Source of the DNA: Planctomycetales bacterium
Lineage (GTDB): Bacteria > Planctomycetota > Planctomycetia > Planctomycetales > Planctomycetaceae
Reading direction: 5' to 3'
DNA length: 64,000 nucleotides
Assembly: GCA_026400835.1 (NCBI GenBank)
Contig: JAPLOA010000048.1
Coordinates: 62,001-126,000, forward strand
In this document: one piece after another, positions 9,309 through 18,820 of the stretch
How the letters are laid out: each line of letters starts with the position of its first letter
Position numbering within the stretch: position 1 is the first letter of the stretch
Position numbers and translations under genes: made by a program
Notes under the pieces: generated by a model
Database searches by the model: none
What the model was told of the DNA's origin: nothing
Seen by the model: only the letters and a program-made list of their open reading frames with translations

Positions 9309-12300
9309 TCATGTTCTATGCGATTCATTCAACTTCAGACTTCGCCCGTCCACGATGATGCGTTCACCAAGCCATGCCTGAGCGGCCTTGAAGGATTTCG
9401 GATCGCAGCCAAGTTCCTCACGCAACGACTTCGAAGAGACTCGATCTTTTCCTGCCTGAATTTCTTTTTGCAGCAATGCAACAATTTTGTTGCCAAGCGA
9501 CTCCGGGGAATCACTTCGAACAGCCACGGCGAATGCGTCTTCAGCGTCTCGTGAGACATTCACCTGAGCCGAAGTCTGATCTCCCGGAACAACGATTCTG
9601 GACGATCCGCCACGGCCTTTGACGACTTTAATCTGCACCGGAATCGCATCCGTCATCTCGGTCACATGAGAAATCACGCCTACCTTTCGTCCCTGAGCTT
9701 CCAGGTGCATCAGAGCACTCATCGCTGTGTTCAAAGTCTCGGGATCCAGACTTCCAAAACCTTCATCGATAAACAGCGATTCGATTCGAAGCCGATTCGA
9801 TGTTAACGAAGCCAGCCCCAGCGCCAGGGCCAGAGAGACCAGAAACGATTCGCCGCCGGAAAGCGAATGAATGGAACGACGTTCGTCACCCATGTCGCGA
9901 TCAATCACGATCAGATTCAATGATTCCGGCAAACGCTCCAGACGATATCGAACGGCAAGGTTATTCAACTGATGATTCGCGTATCGCAACAGCAGGTCCA
10001 AAGTTCTTCGCTGAGCAATCATGCGGAACTTCGCTCCGTCGGAAGAACCCAGCAGCTCATTCAGCTTTCGCCACGGATCGGCCTTTGCATCCTGCTTTCG
10101 GATCTGTTCCAGCAGCTCCACATTCTGAACTCGGCGACTGTCGTCGCTCAAAATCACCGCCTGCGCAGAACTCAGATTGCTTTTCGCTCCGTTCATTTCT
10201 TCACTCATCACCTGCAAAGCGGTAAGAACAGTTTGTTCTTCGTCCTGCGTCGGCTGAGTATTCACGTGCTGCTGAAGTTGCTCAGCATAAACCTGACACG
10301 CGCTTTCAGCCGCCGTGACGGCTTCATCAAGCTGGCGAAGAGCATCCCGTTCCGTCTGAATCCACAGTTCATCGCGAGCCAGCAGACCATCCAGCTCCTG
10401 CAGAGTCAGTGACGTTCCCGTTCGCACCGTGAAGGCGTCCCTCCAGCACTCTCGCGATGCAGTTGCCGCAGCCAGGTCCGCCTGAGCCAGCTCCGCAGCC
10501 TGAGTTTTCGTTTCACACTCCGACGTCGCAGCAACCAGTAGTCTGTCGGCATCAGTCTTCGAATTGGTCGCGTCGTCCAGAGCTTTCGCAGCGACAGTCA
10601 GACGATGCGCAAACTCTTCTTCGACCACATCCGCCGCGCGGCCGTCGAATAACTGACTGCGTTCTTTCAGACGTTCTTCTCGATCTTTCGAAATGTCCGC
10701 GAATGTGGCGGCACACACGTTGGCTGATGTTCTCGCATCTATCACCGATTGTTCGAGCGGACGAATGGCTGCGTCAGCCTGCTGAATCAGACCAATTAAT
10801 TCGCCAATCCCCGTCTCGATGTCGCCGCATTCGGTCGCCGATTTCTCGAACGCCCGGCGAAACGCGATCGCGTCCGCTTCAAAATCCTGCTTCGCCGTTG
10901 GCAGCCCTGACCACAGATCACTCAACCGCCCATTGCTTTCCTCGCGTTGTTCTTCCGCCTTTCGCAAAGCGGTCACGGCGTTATTGTGCGTCTCATTCAG
11001 GATCCCGCGACTGGCCGACAACTGCTGCAGACGATCGTTCAATTCCTTCAAGGCCTGCTCATAAGTCTGCAAAGCCTCACGGCAGTCGGATGTCAGCTTT
11101 GCTGCGTTGCGAGCACTCTGTTCTTTCTTCTCGATGCTGCGCAGCTCACCGTTGAGCTCCAGCAAGCGAGCTTCCATCACCGGCAGCCTCGCGCCTTCTT
11201 CAATCGCCAGCACGGCTGCAACTTCCGGATGGTCGTGCGATTCAAAAACGATATCGACCACCCGCGCGCTGATCGCGGCCAGCTCCGCCGTCTTCGCGTC
11301 AATCTGCTCGTTGCGAGTTTCCATGGAACCGCGGAGGCGAGCTTCTCGGCTCAGCGCATCGTCACGTTTCTTTTCCAGGTCCTTCACGGATTTTCTCCCA
11401 GCCTTCACGGCCGTTGCTTCCAGCTCGGGCGCGTGCTGGCTGTAAGGATGACTGGTCGATCCGCATACCGGACATTCCTTGCCTTCCTGCAGAGTCAGTC
11501 GCAGGCGTTCTGCATGATCGTCCACGGCCGCCTGAATGAACTCCAGTTGCGTCTTTGCGACTTCAATCGCCAGCTCGGACTGAGGAATCTCCACGGTTCG
11601 AATCTGTTCGATCGCGGTCGCATCAAAGCCCTGAGCCGCCTGAAGCTGTTCGAGCGCCTCGGCTTCGGTTTTCACGCGTTCCCGCAGACCCTCGGCATTC
11701 TTCAACTGATGAAACAATCCTGTCAGAACGCTCTTCGAGGATTCTCTTTTCGTGCGATCGGCGGCAAGCTGATCTGTGTCAATTTTCTTCTCCACTTCCG
11801 TCGCGGTGGCCAGTGCCGCCGAGGCTGATTCAAATGCCGTCTGCAGAGGAGTTCGGGATTGTTCTTCCTGCTTCAGCCGTTCATCAAGCTCCGCCAGTTC
11901 TCTGGCCAGTGACTTCGCATGAGTCTTCGCGACGTCCACCTGCTGCCCTCCTGCAATGGCCGCATCAATGCGGTCCAGCCATTTCGCGGAGTCCGCAACA
12001 AACGGTGCGAAGGCTTTTAAACGTTCACGGTCTCGTTCCAGAGACTGCTGTTCCTGCAGTCGAACGTTGCGACCATCAACAACGGTTTTCAGATTCTCCG
12101 CGGCCGCCTTCAGGGCTGCATTCGCAACCTCAAGATCAGCGCTGGCCTTCTGGAACTGCGCCTGAACGATCGACAACGTCTCATCCAGCGCACGGGCTTT
12201 CCGGAGAGGAAGCTCATTCGCCTTCTGTTCGGACAGCAGTGTGGTATGGATTTCAACCGTCGCCTGATGCTGATCTGCCGCGACTTTGAACGCCAGTTCG

Positions 12301-13325
12301 AGTTCGCCGCGTTTAGTCTTCGCATGTTCCACCGCAGTTGCAGCGGCTGCAGCCTGTGCCGCGGCGGCTCGTTCTGCTGTGCGAAGTGGCCGGGCTTCTC
12401 GAGCAATTTCTTCGGTGCGCGCGAGTTCGCTGCGCCGCGGTTCGGCGGCCGATCGATGAGTCACAGTCTGCTGCAGAGTTTCGTCGGCACGCGATTTTTC
12501 TGCGATCAGCTTTGAACGAGTGCTGAACCAGCCTGCGTGTGACTGTAATTCCTTATACCTGCTTTCGATGGTCGCCAGTTGCTGCTCGGCCAACGCTCGC
12601 GCAGCTTCTGCCTCGGCACGAGCGGCCTCCGTCAGTGGGGCATTAACGGCAAGCAGGGATCCCAGTGACTCCAGTGCTTTCTGTTCGACTCCGCAACGCA
12701 GAAACACAGATCGGGAGATGGATTCGAATTGAGCCGTCCCGGTCAGCGCCTGCAGGATTTCTGCTCGCTCTTTATCGTCGGCTTTCAGGAAGGTGGCGAA
12801 GTCATTCTGAGCCAGCAGGACCGCGCGAGTAAACTGTTCGAACGTCAGCCCGATCTTTTCCTCAATCGATTTCAGAACCTGCGTCTTCTTGCCACCGTCG
12901 GCCACTGATCCCTCACCGCCGGCAGGGATATGACCCTGATACAACGTGATATCGACATTCTGCAGTGCCCCGTCGGCACTGCGCCGACCTCGCCGAACAC
13001 GCCAACGCGACGTCCACGCCTGACCGTCGACACCGATAAAGGCGACTTCTGCGAATCCTTCGCCGGTTCCTCGACGAAGAAGATTCCGCGGATCATTCTG
13101 CTTTTCGCCGTTCGCCAGTTCGGCGAGCCGTCCAACCCCATTCAATCGCGGCGTGGCGTCATACAAGGCCAGACACAGCGCATCCAGCAAAGTGCTCTTG
13201 CCAGCGCCGGTAGCTCCGCTGATGGAAAAAAGCCCGGCTGATCTCAGAGGATCGCGAGTAAAATCGACGGTATGAGTTCCCGCCAGCGACGCGATATTGT
13301 TGACCGTAATGCGGAGGATTTTCAT
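9309..13325 (-). CDS. sbcC: SbcC, ATPase subunit of the SbcCD nuclease
   Basis: SMC/Rad50-type ATPase that works with SbcD to open DNA hairpins and process double-strand ends. It has 1338 residues, longer than many relatives. Walker A GATGAGKS is at 37-44; long coiled coils flank the zinc hook CPVC at 618-621; the C-terminal lobe carries the signature LSGGESFLVSLALALGLASL, Walker B SLFIDEGFGSLD and the switch region GVISHV. After the ATPase there is an extra segment of about 90 residues ending in LGERIIVDGRSLKLNESHRT that could be a small winged-helix-like domain. The start overlaps the sbcD stop (TAATG), so the pair is an operon with coupled translation. All key residues are intact. Confidence 0.96.
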   Translation of the reverse strand: MKILRITVNNIASLAGTHTVDFTRDPLRSAGLFSISGATGAGKSTLLDALCLALYDATPRLNGVGRLAELANGEKQNDPRNLLRRGTGEGFAEVAFIGVDGQAWTSRWRVRRGRRSADGALQNVDITLYQGHIPAGGEGSVADGGKKTQVLKSIEEKIGLTFEQFTRAVLLAQNDFATFLKADDKERAEILQALTGTAQFESISRSVFLRCGVEQKALESLGSLLAVNAPLTEAARAEAEAARALAEQQLATIESRYKELQSHAGWFSTRSKLIAEKSRADETLQQTVTHRSAAEPRRSELARTEEIAREARPLRTAERAAAAQAAAAATAVEHAKTKRGELELAFKVAADQHQATVEIHTTLLSEQKANELPLRKARALDETLSIVQAQFQKASADLEVANAALKAAAENLKTVVDGRNVRLQEQQSLERDRERLKAFAPFVADSAKWLDRIDAAIAGGQQVDVAKTHAKSLARELAELDERLKQEEQSRTPLQTAFESASAALATATEVEKKIDTDQLAADRTKRESSKSVLTGLFHQLKNAEGLRERVKTEAEALEQLQAAQGFDATAIEQIRTVEIPQSELAIEVAKTQLEFIQAAVDDHAERLRLTLQEGKECPVCGSTSHPYSQHAPELEATAVKAGRKSVKDLEKKRDDALSREARLRGSMETRNEQIDAKTAELAAISARVVDIVFESHDHPEVAAVLAIEEGARLPVMEARLLELNGELRSIEKKEQSARNAAKLTSDCREALQTYEQALKELNDRLQQLSASRGILNETHNNAVTALRKAEEQREESNGRLSDLWSGLPTAKQDFEADAIAFRRAFEKSATECGDIETGIGELIGLIQQADAAIRPLEQSVIDARTSANVCAATFADISKDREERLKERSQLFDGRAADVVEEEFAHRLTVAAKALDDATNSKTDADRLLVAATSECETKTQAAELAQADLAAATASRECWRDAFTVRTGTSLTLQELDGLLARDELWIQTERDALRQLDEAVTAAESACQVYAEQLQQHVNTQPTQDEEQTVLTALQVMSEEMNGAKSNLSSAQAVILSDDSRRVQNVELLEQIRKQDAKADPWRKLNELLGSSDGAKFRMIAQRRTLDLLLRYANHQLNNLAVRYRLERLPESLNLIVIDRDMGDERRSIHSLSGGESFLVSLALALGLASLTSNRLRIESLFIDEGFGSLDPETLNTAMSALMHLEAQGRKVGVISHVTEMTDAIPVQIKVVKGRGGSSRIVVPGDQTSAQVNVSRDAEDAFAVAVRSDSPESLGNKIVALLQKEIQAGKDRVSSKSLREELGCDPKSFKAAQAWLGERIIVDGRSLKLNESHRT

Positions 13326-14578
13326 TACGCCTGAACCTCCTGCAGTAAGATTTCCCGAAACGCATTGATCAGAGCAGCATCAGCCGCCGTACCGTATTTT
13401 TCCAGATGAGCACTCAGGAAGATTTCCTCGGGATTGATCGTCTTCAGATCGCAGTTATCCTGTTCAATGGACTGATCGCTGGCGTCAGCACGACGAGCAA
13501 CCGATTCGATTTTGATCGAAGCCAGTCGCACTGGCTTGCCTTCCAGAGCTTCCTCAATGCGTTTCCGTCGCGTCGGATCCGGCTGATCTTCAACGACTCG
13601 AACTTCCAGAAACGGATGCTGTTCCGGAGGTAACGAGCCATCCAATTCCAAACTCGTCAACTGTGGCAACAGGTCGTCGATCGATGCCGCTCCGTGACTG
13701 GGAATGGTTCTCAGACTGGCTGAACGAGGAATCTCCATGGCCTCAATAGAGTGGAGTTGCCCGGTATCGAACTTCAGTCGCAGAACCTGATGATCGTAAC
13801 CCGTTTCCGCAAACGACAAAGGGATTGGGCTGCCGCAATAACGAATGGACCCGTCGCGAAAGTGCTGTGGCTTATGCAAATGTCCGAGGGCGACGTAGGC
13901 GACTTCTGGTGCGAACGTATCAGCATTCAACGCTTCGGCTCCGCCAATCACCAGACGACGCTCCGAGTCCAATGATTCCTGCCCTCCCGTCAAATGACAG
14001 TGTCCCATGGCGATGATCGCCGCGTGTGGGCAATGTTCCGACTTGAACTGCAAAGCTTCATTCGTTGCCTGACGATAGAGTTCTCGAACGCCGTCCAGAT
14101 AGGGATCTGAAGCCTCAGTTAATAACGGCACGTCCGATGGTCGAAGGAATGGAACCGCCAGAACAATGACTTCAATGCTTCCTGCGTGATTCTTTAACGG
14201 CACCAGAAACTTCCGGAAATCGATCGTCCCTTGTGCGTCACGACTGACAGTCCCGACAACAGAGACGTTTAAAGAATTCAACAGTTCGCTCGGCGCTTCC
14301 AGTCGAGCACCGGCGTCGTGATTACCAGCCGTGATCACAATCTGCAGTTCCGGCAGCAAAGCATGGGCTCGCGCCAGAAAGTCATAGTATCGCCGCTGTG
14401 ACTGCGCGGAAGGATTGATGGTGTCGAAGACATCCCCGGCCAACAGCAGCGCGTCGGGTCGCTGTGACTGCAGTTCCTGCAGCAGCCATTCCAGAAACGC
14501 AGCGTGTTCGAAGTCGCGGTCGAAGCCAAAAAATGACTGCCCCAGATGCCAGTCTGCCGTATGAAACACTGTCAGCAT
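13325..14578 (-). CDS. sbcD: SbcD, Mre11-like nuclease subunit
   Basis: Metal-dependent 3'-5' exonuclease/endonuclease that pairs with SbcC. It is 417 residues, a normal length. Metal-binding motifs are all present: HTADWHLG (Asp9, His11), LLLAGDVFD (Asp49), ITAGNHD, MGHCHL and VALGHLHKPQ. The capping region contains GSPIPLSFAETGYDHQVLRL, as in other SbcD proteins. It is the first gene of the sbcDC operon; the stop codon shares its last A with the sbcC start. These intact motifs are a useful reference for the degenerate relative at 40.9-42.0 kb. Confidence 0.95.
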   Translation of the reverse strand: MLTVFHTADWHLGQSFFGFDRDFEHAAFLEWLLQELQSQRPDALLLAGDVFDTINPSAQSQRRYYDFLARAHALLPELQIVITAGNHDAGARLEAPSELLNSLNVSVVGTVSRDAQGTIDFRKFLVPLKNHAGSIEVIVLAVPFLRPSDVPLLTEASDPYLDGVRELYRQATNEALQFKSEHCPHAAIIAMGHCHLTGGQESLDSERRLVIGGAEALNADTFAPEVAYVALGHLHKPQHFRDGSIRYCGSPIPLSFAETGYDHQVLRLKFDTGQLHSIEAMEIPRSASLRTIPSHGAASIDDLLPQLTSLELDGSLPPEQHPFLEVRVVEDQPDPTRRKRIEEALEGKPVRLASIKIESVARRADASDQSIEQDNCDLKTINPEEIFLSAHLEKYGTAADAALINAFREILLQEVQA

Positions 14579-14697
14579 TATGAATCTCTATCTCGTGAAT
14601 GTCAGTATACCGCAGGCCAGAAAGAACCACGCGAGTTCCGGCGCCGTTTGGAATTGCCGGAACTTGCTCCGTTCATTCCGGCCTAAGATCCGGCCTG

Positions 14698-16815
14698 CTA
14701 TCCCGTTTGTGGCAGATCGAGAAGGTTTGCAAATCTCGACAACACGATCGTGCGTAATGCGGAGAACTCCGGCTGATCGAAACGTCCTTCGTCCACCAGG
14801 TCCTGAGCCATACGCCGCGCGGCCTGGAGAATGCTGAGATCTCGCACGGGATCCGCTACTCGCAACGGCATCGCCCCGCTTTGTCGAAGACCGAGAATGT
14901 CACCGGGGCCACGCAGCTCGGCATCTTTCTCCGCCAGCTCAAATCCGTCTGATGATTTTTCCAGAGCTGTCAATCGCTCAATCGCCTCCGGAAGTTCTGT
15001 TAGGGACAACAAGAAGCAGTAGCCCTGATGGCTGCCGCGACAGATTCGACCGCGAAGCTGATGTAACTGAGCCAACCCGAAGCGATCGGCTTCCTGAATA
15101 ATCATGATCGTAGCATTCGGAATATTGACACCCACCTCAATCACCGTCGTGGAAATCAGTACGTCCGTTTCATGATTTCGGAAACGATCCATCACCGCAT
15201 GTCGTTGCTCGCGATCCATTCGACCATGCAACAGGTCAACCCGCAGTCCCGCAAGTTCAGTCGCTGATAAGTTGCGAAAAACAGCTTCAGCCGATGAAAA
15301 ATCTTCCTCGTTCTTCTCTTCAACGCGTGGACACACCACATAAGCCTGCCGACCTTTGGCGATCTGCTGTTTCACAAACAACCACATTCGTGCCTGTTCG
15401 GGCTGATCGAGAATTCTGGCCGTGACAACTTTCTGACGTCCCGGCGGCAGCTCACGAATCACCGAAACATCAAGATCACCGAACTGCGTCAGACAAAGAC
15501 TGCGCGGGATCGGTGTCGCCGTCATCACAAGCACATGCGGACTGGTCGATTGAGTTGTAAAGCTGGCACGCTGGCGAACACCAAATCGATGCTGTTCATC
15601 GATGACCACCAGAGAGAGATTTTTAAACTTGACGCTTTCCTGAATCACGGCCTGAGTACCGATAATCAGTTGCGTTGTCCCGGAGCTGATACCTTCCAGC
15701 AACTCGCGTCGTTTCGCGGCGGGAAGTCCACCCAGAAGCAGACCGCGTTGAACGCGGCTCTCTGACAGCAGTTCCTCAAATGTCTCCCAGTGTTGGGTCG
15801 CCAGGACTTCTGTAGGAGCCATTAAAACGGCCTGCTTGCCAGCGGCAATCGCCGACAACATTGCGTAGACCGCAACCGCCGTCTTCCCCGCGCCGACATC
15901 GGCTTGCAGGAGCCGATGCATTGGATGTGGCTGCAGAATGTCTCCGGTGATTTCTCGAATAGAACGATCCTGACCTTCGGTGAAGCGAAAGCTGAAGAGT
16001 CGCCGAATTCTCGCATCGACTTTCGCGGTGACTTCGATCGCATCTGCTCGCAGTGTGCGGCCCCACGTTCGACGACGCAAAGCCAGCCCGAGCTGGAATT
16101 CGAACAGATCATCCAACAGAATTCGATAGCGTCCGGCCTGCCATTGCTTGACTGATTCCGGAAGATGCAACCAGCGCAGAGCGGTGGAGAGAGCTGGTAG
16201 ACGATGATGTTCGCGATAGGCTTCGGGAATGGGGTCGCTCACCAGGGCCGCGAAGTCTTCTACGACCGCACGGATCATGCGCCGCATGGCATCCATCTTG
16301 ATGCCGTCCGTCAGCGCGTAGCGCGGCAAAACTCCGGCGGCCGCTTCGATGTCATCGTCGGGGGCCATGATGTGAAAGCGTGGGCCGTTGAACTCCCAGC
16401 GTCCGGCTTTGCGCTGCGGTTTTCCGCTGAAGACAACGTGTTCGTTGTCGCGAAACTTCTTGAACATCCACGGCTGGTTGAACCACGTTCCGCGGACAAA
16501 GTGCCCGTCGCAATTCAACAGGATACCGACCAGAGATCGTCCTTTGGAAAGCTCGCGTGCATCTCGATCGACCACATAACCATGCACGGACTGTTCGATA
16601 TCTTTTTCCAGCTTTTCGACGGGCCGCAGATCGCTGAAGTCATTGACAGCATGCGGCACGTGAAAGAGTAAATCCTGCGCCGTTGTGATTCCCAGATTCT
16701 TCAGGAGTTCTGCACGCTGAGGCCCCACGGCACGGACGTACTGCACCGGCGTCAGCAGCTTTTCAGCGGACGTCGGGGTAGACTGCGATGGAAGGGAGGC
16801 CGATGATTCCGTCAT
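14698..16815 (-). CDS. recG: ATP-dependent DNA helicase RecG
   Basis: Helicase that remodels stalled replication forks and branched recombination intermediates. Order: N-terminal helical and wedge/OB region (about 20-200), helicase domain with Walker A LLQADVGAGKTAVAVYAM, the DEQH box VIDEQHRFGVRQRASF, ATPIPRSLCLTQFGDLDVS, then C-terminal helicase motifs TTVIEVGVNIPNATIMII, DRFGLAQLHQLRGR and the TRCF/RecG tail. The frame could extend to a TTG at 16890, but the ATG at 16815 (MTESSASLPS) is more credible, giving 705 residues. It lies 119 bases downstream-to-upstream of sbcD on the same strand, forming a repair cluster that may share transcription. Confidence 0.95.
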   Translation of the reverse strand: MTESSASLPSQSTPTSAEKLLTPVQYVRAVGPQRAELLKNLGITTAQDLLFHVPHAVNDFSDLRPVEKLEKDIEQSVHGYVVDRDARELSKGRSLVGILLNCDGHFVRGTWFNQPWMFKKFRDNEHVVFSGKPQRKAGRWEFNGPRFHIMAPDDDIEAAAGVLPRYALTDGIKMDAMRRMIRAVVEDFAALVSDPIPEAYREHHRLPALSTALRWLHLPESVKQWQAGRYRILLDDLFEFQLGLALRRRTWGRTLRADAIEVTAKVDARIRRLFSFRFTEGQDRSIREITGDILQPHPMHRLLQADVGAGKTAVAVYAMLSAIAAGKQAVLMAPTEVLATQHWETFEELLSESRVQRGLLLGGLPAAKRRELLEGISSGTTQLIIGTQAVIQESVKFKNLSLVVIDEQHRFGVRQRASFTTQSTSPHVLVMTATPIPRSLCLTQFGDLDVSVIRELPPGRQKVVTARILDQPEQARMWLFVKQQIAKGRQAYVVCPRVEEKNEEDFSSAEAVFRNLSATELAGLRVDLLHGRMDREQRHAVMDRFRNHETDVLISTTVIEVGVNIPNATIMIIQEADRFGLAQLHQLRGRICRGSHQGYCFLLSLTELPEAIERLTALEKSSDGFELAEKDAELRGPGDILGLRQSGAMPLRVADPVRDLSILQAARRMAQDLVDEGRFDQPEFSALRTIVLSRFANLLDLPQTG

Positions 16816-17316
16816 TTGGGCGGAGAATATCGACTCGGATTGCCGGCTGCGACCAAAGGAGCTTGAGACTCCGGCAGAAAATCCGCACAATACTGCCGAT
16901 GCCGCTCTCTTGGCGTCTTCGCGTCTTTGCGTGAGATTTTTTTAACGCAGAGACGCGAAGGCGCAAGGTGTACGGGAATCACGGTGAGCCTGAATTATGG
17001 GGCGCGTCGGATTACTCAATTTTTCAGACCCGTAGATTGTGTCGTTGTCAGAGCATTTCTGAATTGGGGTTTCTTGGCGTCTTTGCGTGAGACATTTTCT
17101 TCACGCAAAGACGCGAAGGCGCAAAGTGTACAAGAGTGACGGTGGGCGTGAGTCATGAGTATTGCAGAGTAAGTAACAATATCCGTCTATGAATTTGGGT
17201 GTGGTGATTGTTTGGATGTGGTTCTCTTTGTGCCTGAGTGCCTCTGTGAGAGGTAATGTTTTTCTCACGGAGGTATTGGGGTCCGGAGGGGACGAGATGT
17301 GCGCTGAGCAAGAGTC
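16816..17316. other. Intergenic region with two palindromic repeat copies
   Basis: Five hundred bases between divergent recG and the DUF1501 pair. Apart from the paired repeats at 16909-16968 and 17073-17128, a third weaker palindrome (CTCTGTGAGAGG...TTCTCACGGAGG) lies at about 17238-17275. Promoters for both directions must be here; no gene is supported. Confidence 0.5.
16909..17128. repeat. Two copies of a TTGGCGTCTTTGCGTGAGA palindromic element
   Basis: Copy 1 (16909-16968) and copy 2 (17073-17128) each read TTGGCGTCTTTGCGTGAGA, a short T-rich loop, then CACGCAAAGACGCGAAGGCG. The arms pair almost perfectly, so each copy can fold as a long hairpin. The copies stand in the same orientation, about 165 bases apart. 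Confidence 0.7.
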
Positions 17317-18750
17317 ATGGGGACAAAGTCAATGAATTCATTCTTTCGAGATGCACAGCATCGACGGCAGTTTCTGCATACGGGCGGGGCGGGATTCGTC
17401 GCAACGGCTACGGCGGCACTACTGGCTGATGCGGCTCGAGCGGAAACGTCGCGATCGCCGGAGTTACCTCGACCGGATTTTACTCCGACCGCGAAGAGCG
17501 TCATCTTCCTGTTTATGGAGGGCGGCCCAAGTCATATCGATTTGTTCGACCCCAAGCCTTTGCTGAATGAACTCGCCGGGAAACCGCTGCCGGACAGTTA
17601 CGGCGACATTATTACAGCGATGGGGGAATCTCGATCGCCATTGTTGGCCTCAAAACGCAAATGGAAGCAGTACGGGCAGAATGGCACATGGGTTTCTGAC
17701 TGGTTGCCTCATACGGCACAATGCGTTGACGATATAGCAGTGATTCGCAGTTGCTGGGCCGAAGGGATTAATCATTCGTCCGGTGTCTGCCAGATGAATA
17801 CCTGTTCGCTGATCGGTGGACGACCGTCGCTCGGAAGCTGGGTGTCTTATGGGCTGGGCAGCGAGAACAATAATCTGCCGTCGTTTCTCGTGATGCAGGA
17901 TAACAAATCATCCGTCGTGAATGGTCCTCGCAATTGGGGCGCGGGATTTATGCCGGCCGTGTATCAAGGGGTTCGTCTGAGTGAAGGCTCCGAGCCGATT
18001 CCGAATCTGAATCCTCCCGAGGGCACTGGCGGATCGCAACAGCAGGGAAAGCTCAGCCTTCTGGACAAGCTCAACCGCAGTTTTGCTGGAAGGCATCCGG
18101 AACAGTCTGAACTGGATGCTCGCATCGCTGCTTATGAGCTGGCGTTTCGCATGCAGGCTCAGGCACCGGAAGCCGTTGCCATTGAAGAAGAGTCCGCGGC
18201 GACTCAAGCCCTGTACGGGATGGACAAGAAAGAAACAGCAACGTTTGGTCGCATGTGTTTGTTGTCACGTCGACTGGTCGAACGCGGAGTGCGATTTGTG
18301 CAGCTCTATCACGGAGCTGGCAGCAAATGGGACGCCCATTCAGGCATCGAAGCCAATCATTCCGGACATTGCCAGGCAACTGACCTGCCAATCGCCGGGT
18401 TGCTCAAGGATCTCAAGCAACGCGGATTGCTGGAACAGACGCTGGTGATCTGGGGCGGTGAGTTTGGACGCACTCCGATGTCGGAGAAAGGCAATGGCCG
18501 CGACCACAATCCAACAGGCTTCACGATGTGGATGGCTGGCGGCGGAGTCAAGGGAGCTCAGACGATTGGCTCGACGGATGATCTGGGGTTGCGAGCAGTC
18601 GAAGACCGTCTGCACGTGCATGACTTGCACGCGTCAATCCTGCATCTGCTCGGACTCAATCATCGTGAGCTGACCTGGTTCTACAAAGGTCGTCCAGAAC
18701 GACCGACCGTTAATGAAGGAGACTTCTTTAAACGGCTTGTGACAAGTTAA
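17317..18750 (+). CDS. DUF1501 protein, tandem copy 1
   Basis: 477 residues from the ATG at 17317, or 472 from the better-placed ATG at 17332, which has GGGGAC about eight bases upstream. A twin-arginine signal (HRRQFLHTGGAGFVATATAALLA) implies export of the folded protein. Family signatures: SVIFLFMEGGPSHIDLFDPK, LVIWGGEFGRTPMSE, GRDHNPTGFTMWMAGGGVKG, HVHDLHASILHLLGLNHREL. The neighbour at 18821 is a paralogue with the same architecture, 70 bases downstream, so the two are likely co-transcribed and arose by tandem duplication. DUF1549/DUF1553 proteins, usually encoded beside such genes, are absent on both sides. Confidence 0.94.
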   Translation: MGTKSMNSFFRDAQHRRQFLHTGGAGFVATATAALLADAARAETSRSPELPRPDFTPTAKSVIFLFMEGGPSHIDLFDPKPLLNELAGKPLPDSYGDIITAMGESRSPLLASKRKWKQYGQNGTWVSDWLPHTAQCVDDIAVIRSCWAEGINHSSGVCQMNTCSLIGGRPSLGSWVSYGLGSENNNLPSFLVMQDNKSSVVNGPRNWGAGFMPAVYQGVRLSEGSEPIPNLNPPEGTGGSQQQGKLSLLDKLNRSFAGRHPEQSELDARIAAYELAFRMQAQAPEAVAIEEESAATQALYGMDKKETATFGRMCLLSRRLVERGVRFVQLYHGAGSKWDAHSGIEANHSGHCQATDLPIAGLLKDLKQRGLLEQTLVIWGGEFGRTPMSEKGNGRDHNPTGFTMWMAGGGVKGAQTIGSTDDLGLRAVEDRLHVHDLHASILHLLGLNHRELTWFYKGRPERPTVNEGDFFKRLVTS

Positions 18751-18820
18751 ATCCGGATCAGATGACGAACACGTTCCCTCTATCGGTCATGAAGTCGAAA
18801 CTTTTCAATGCAGGTGTTTG

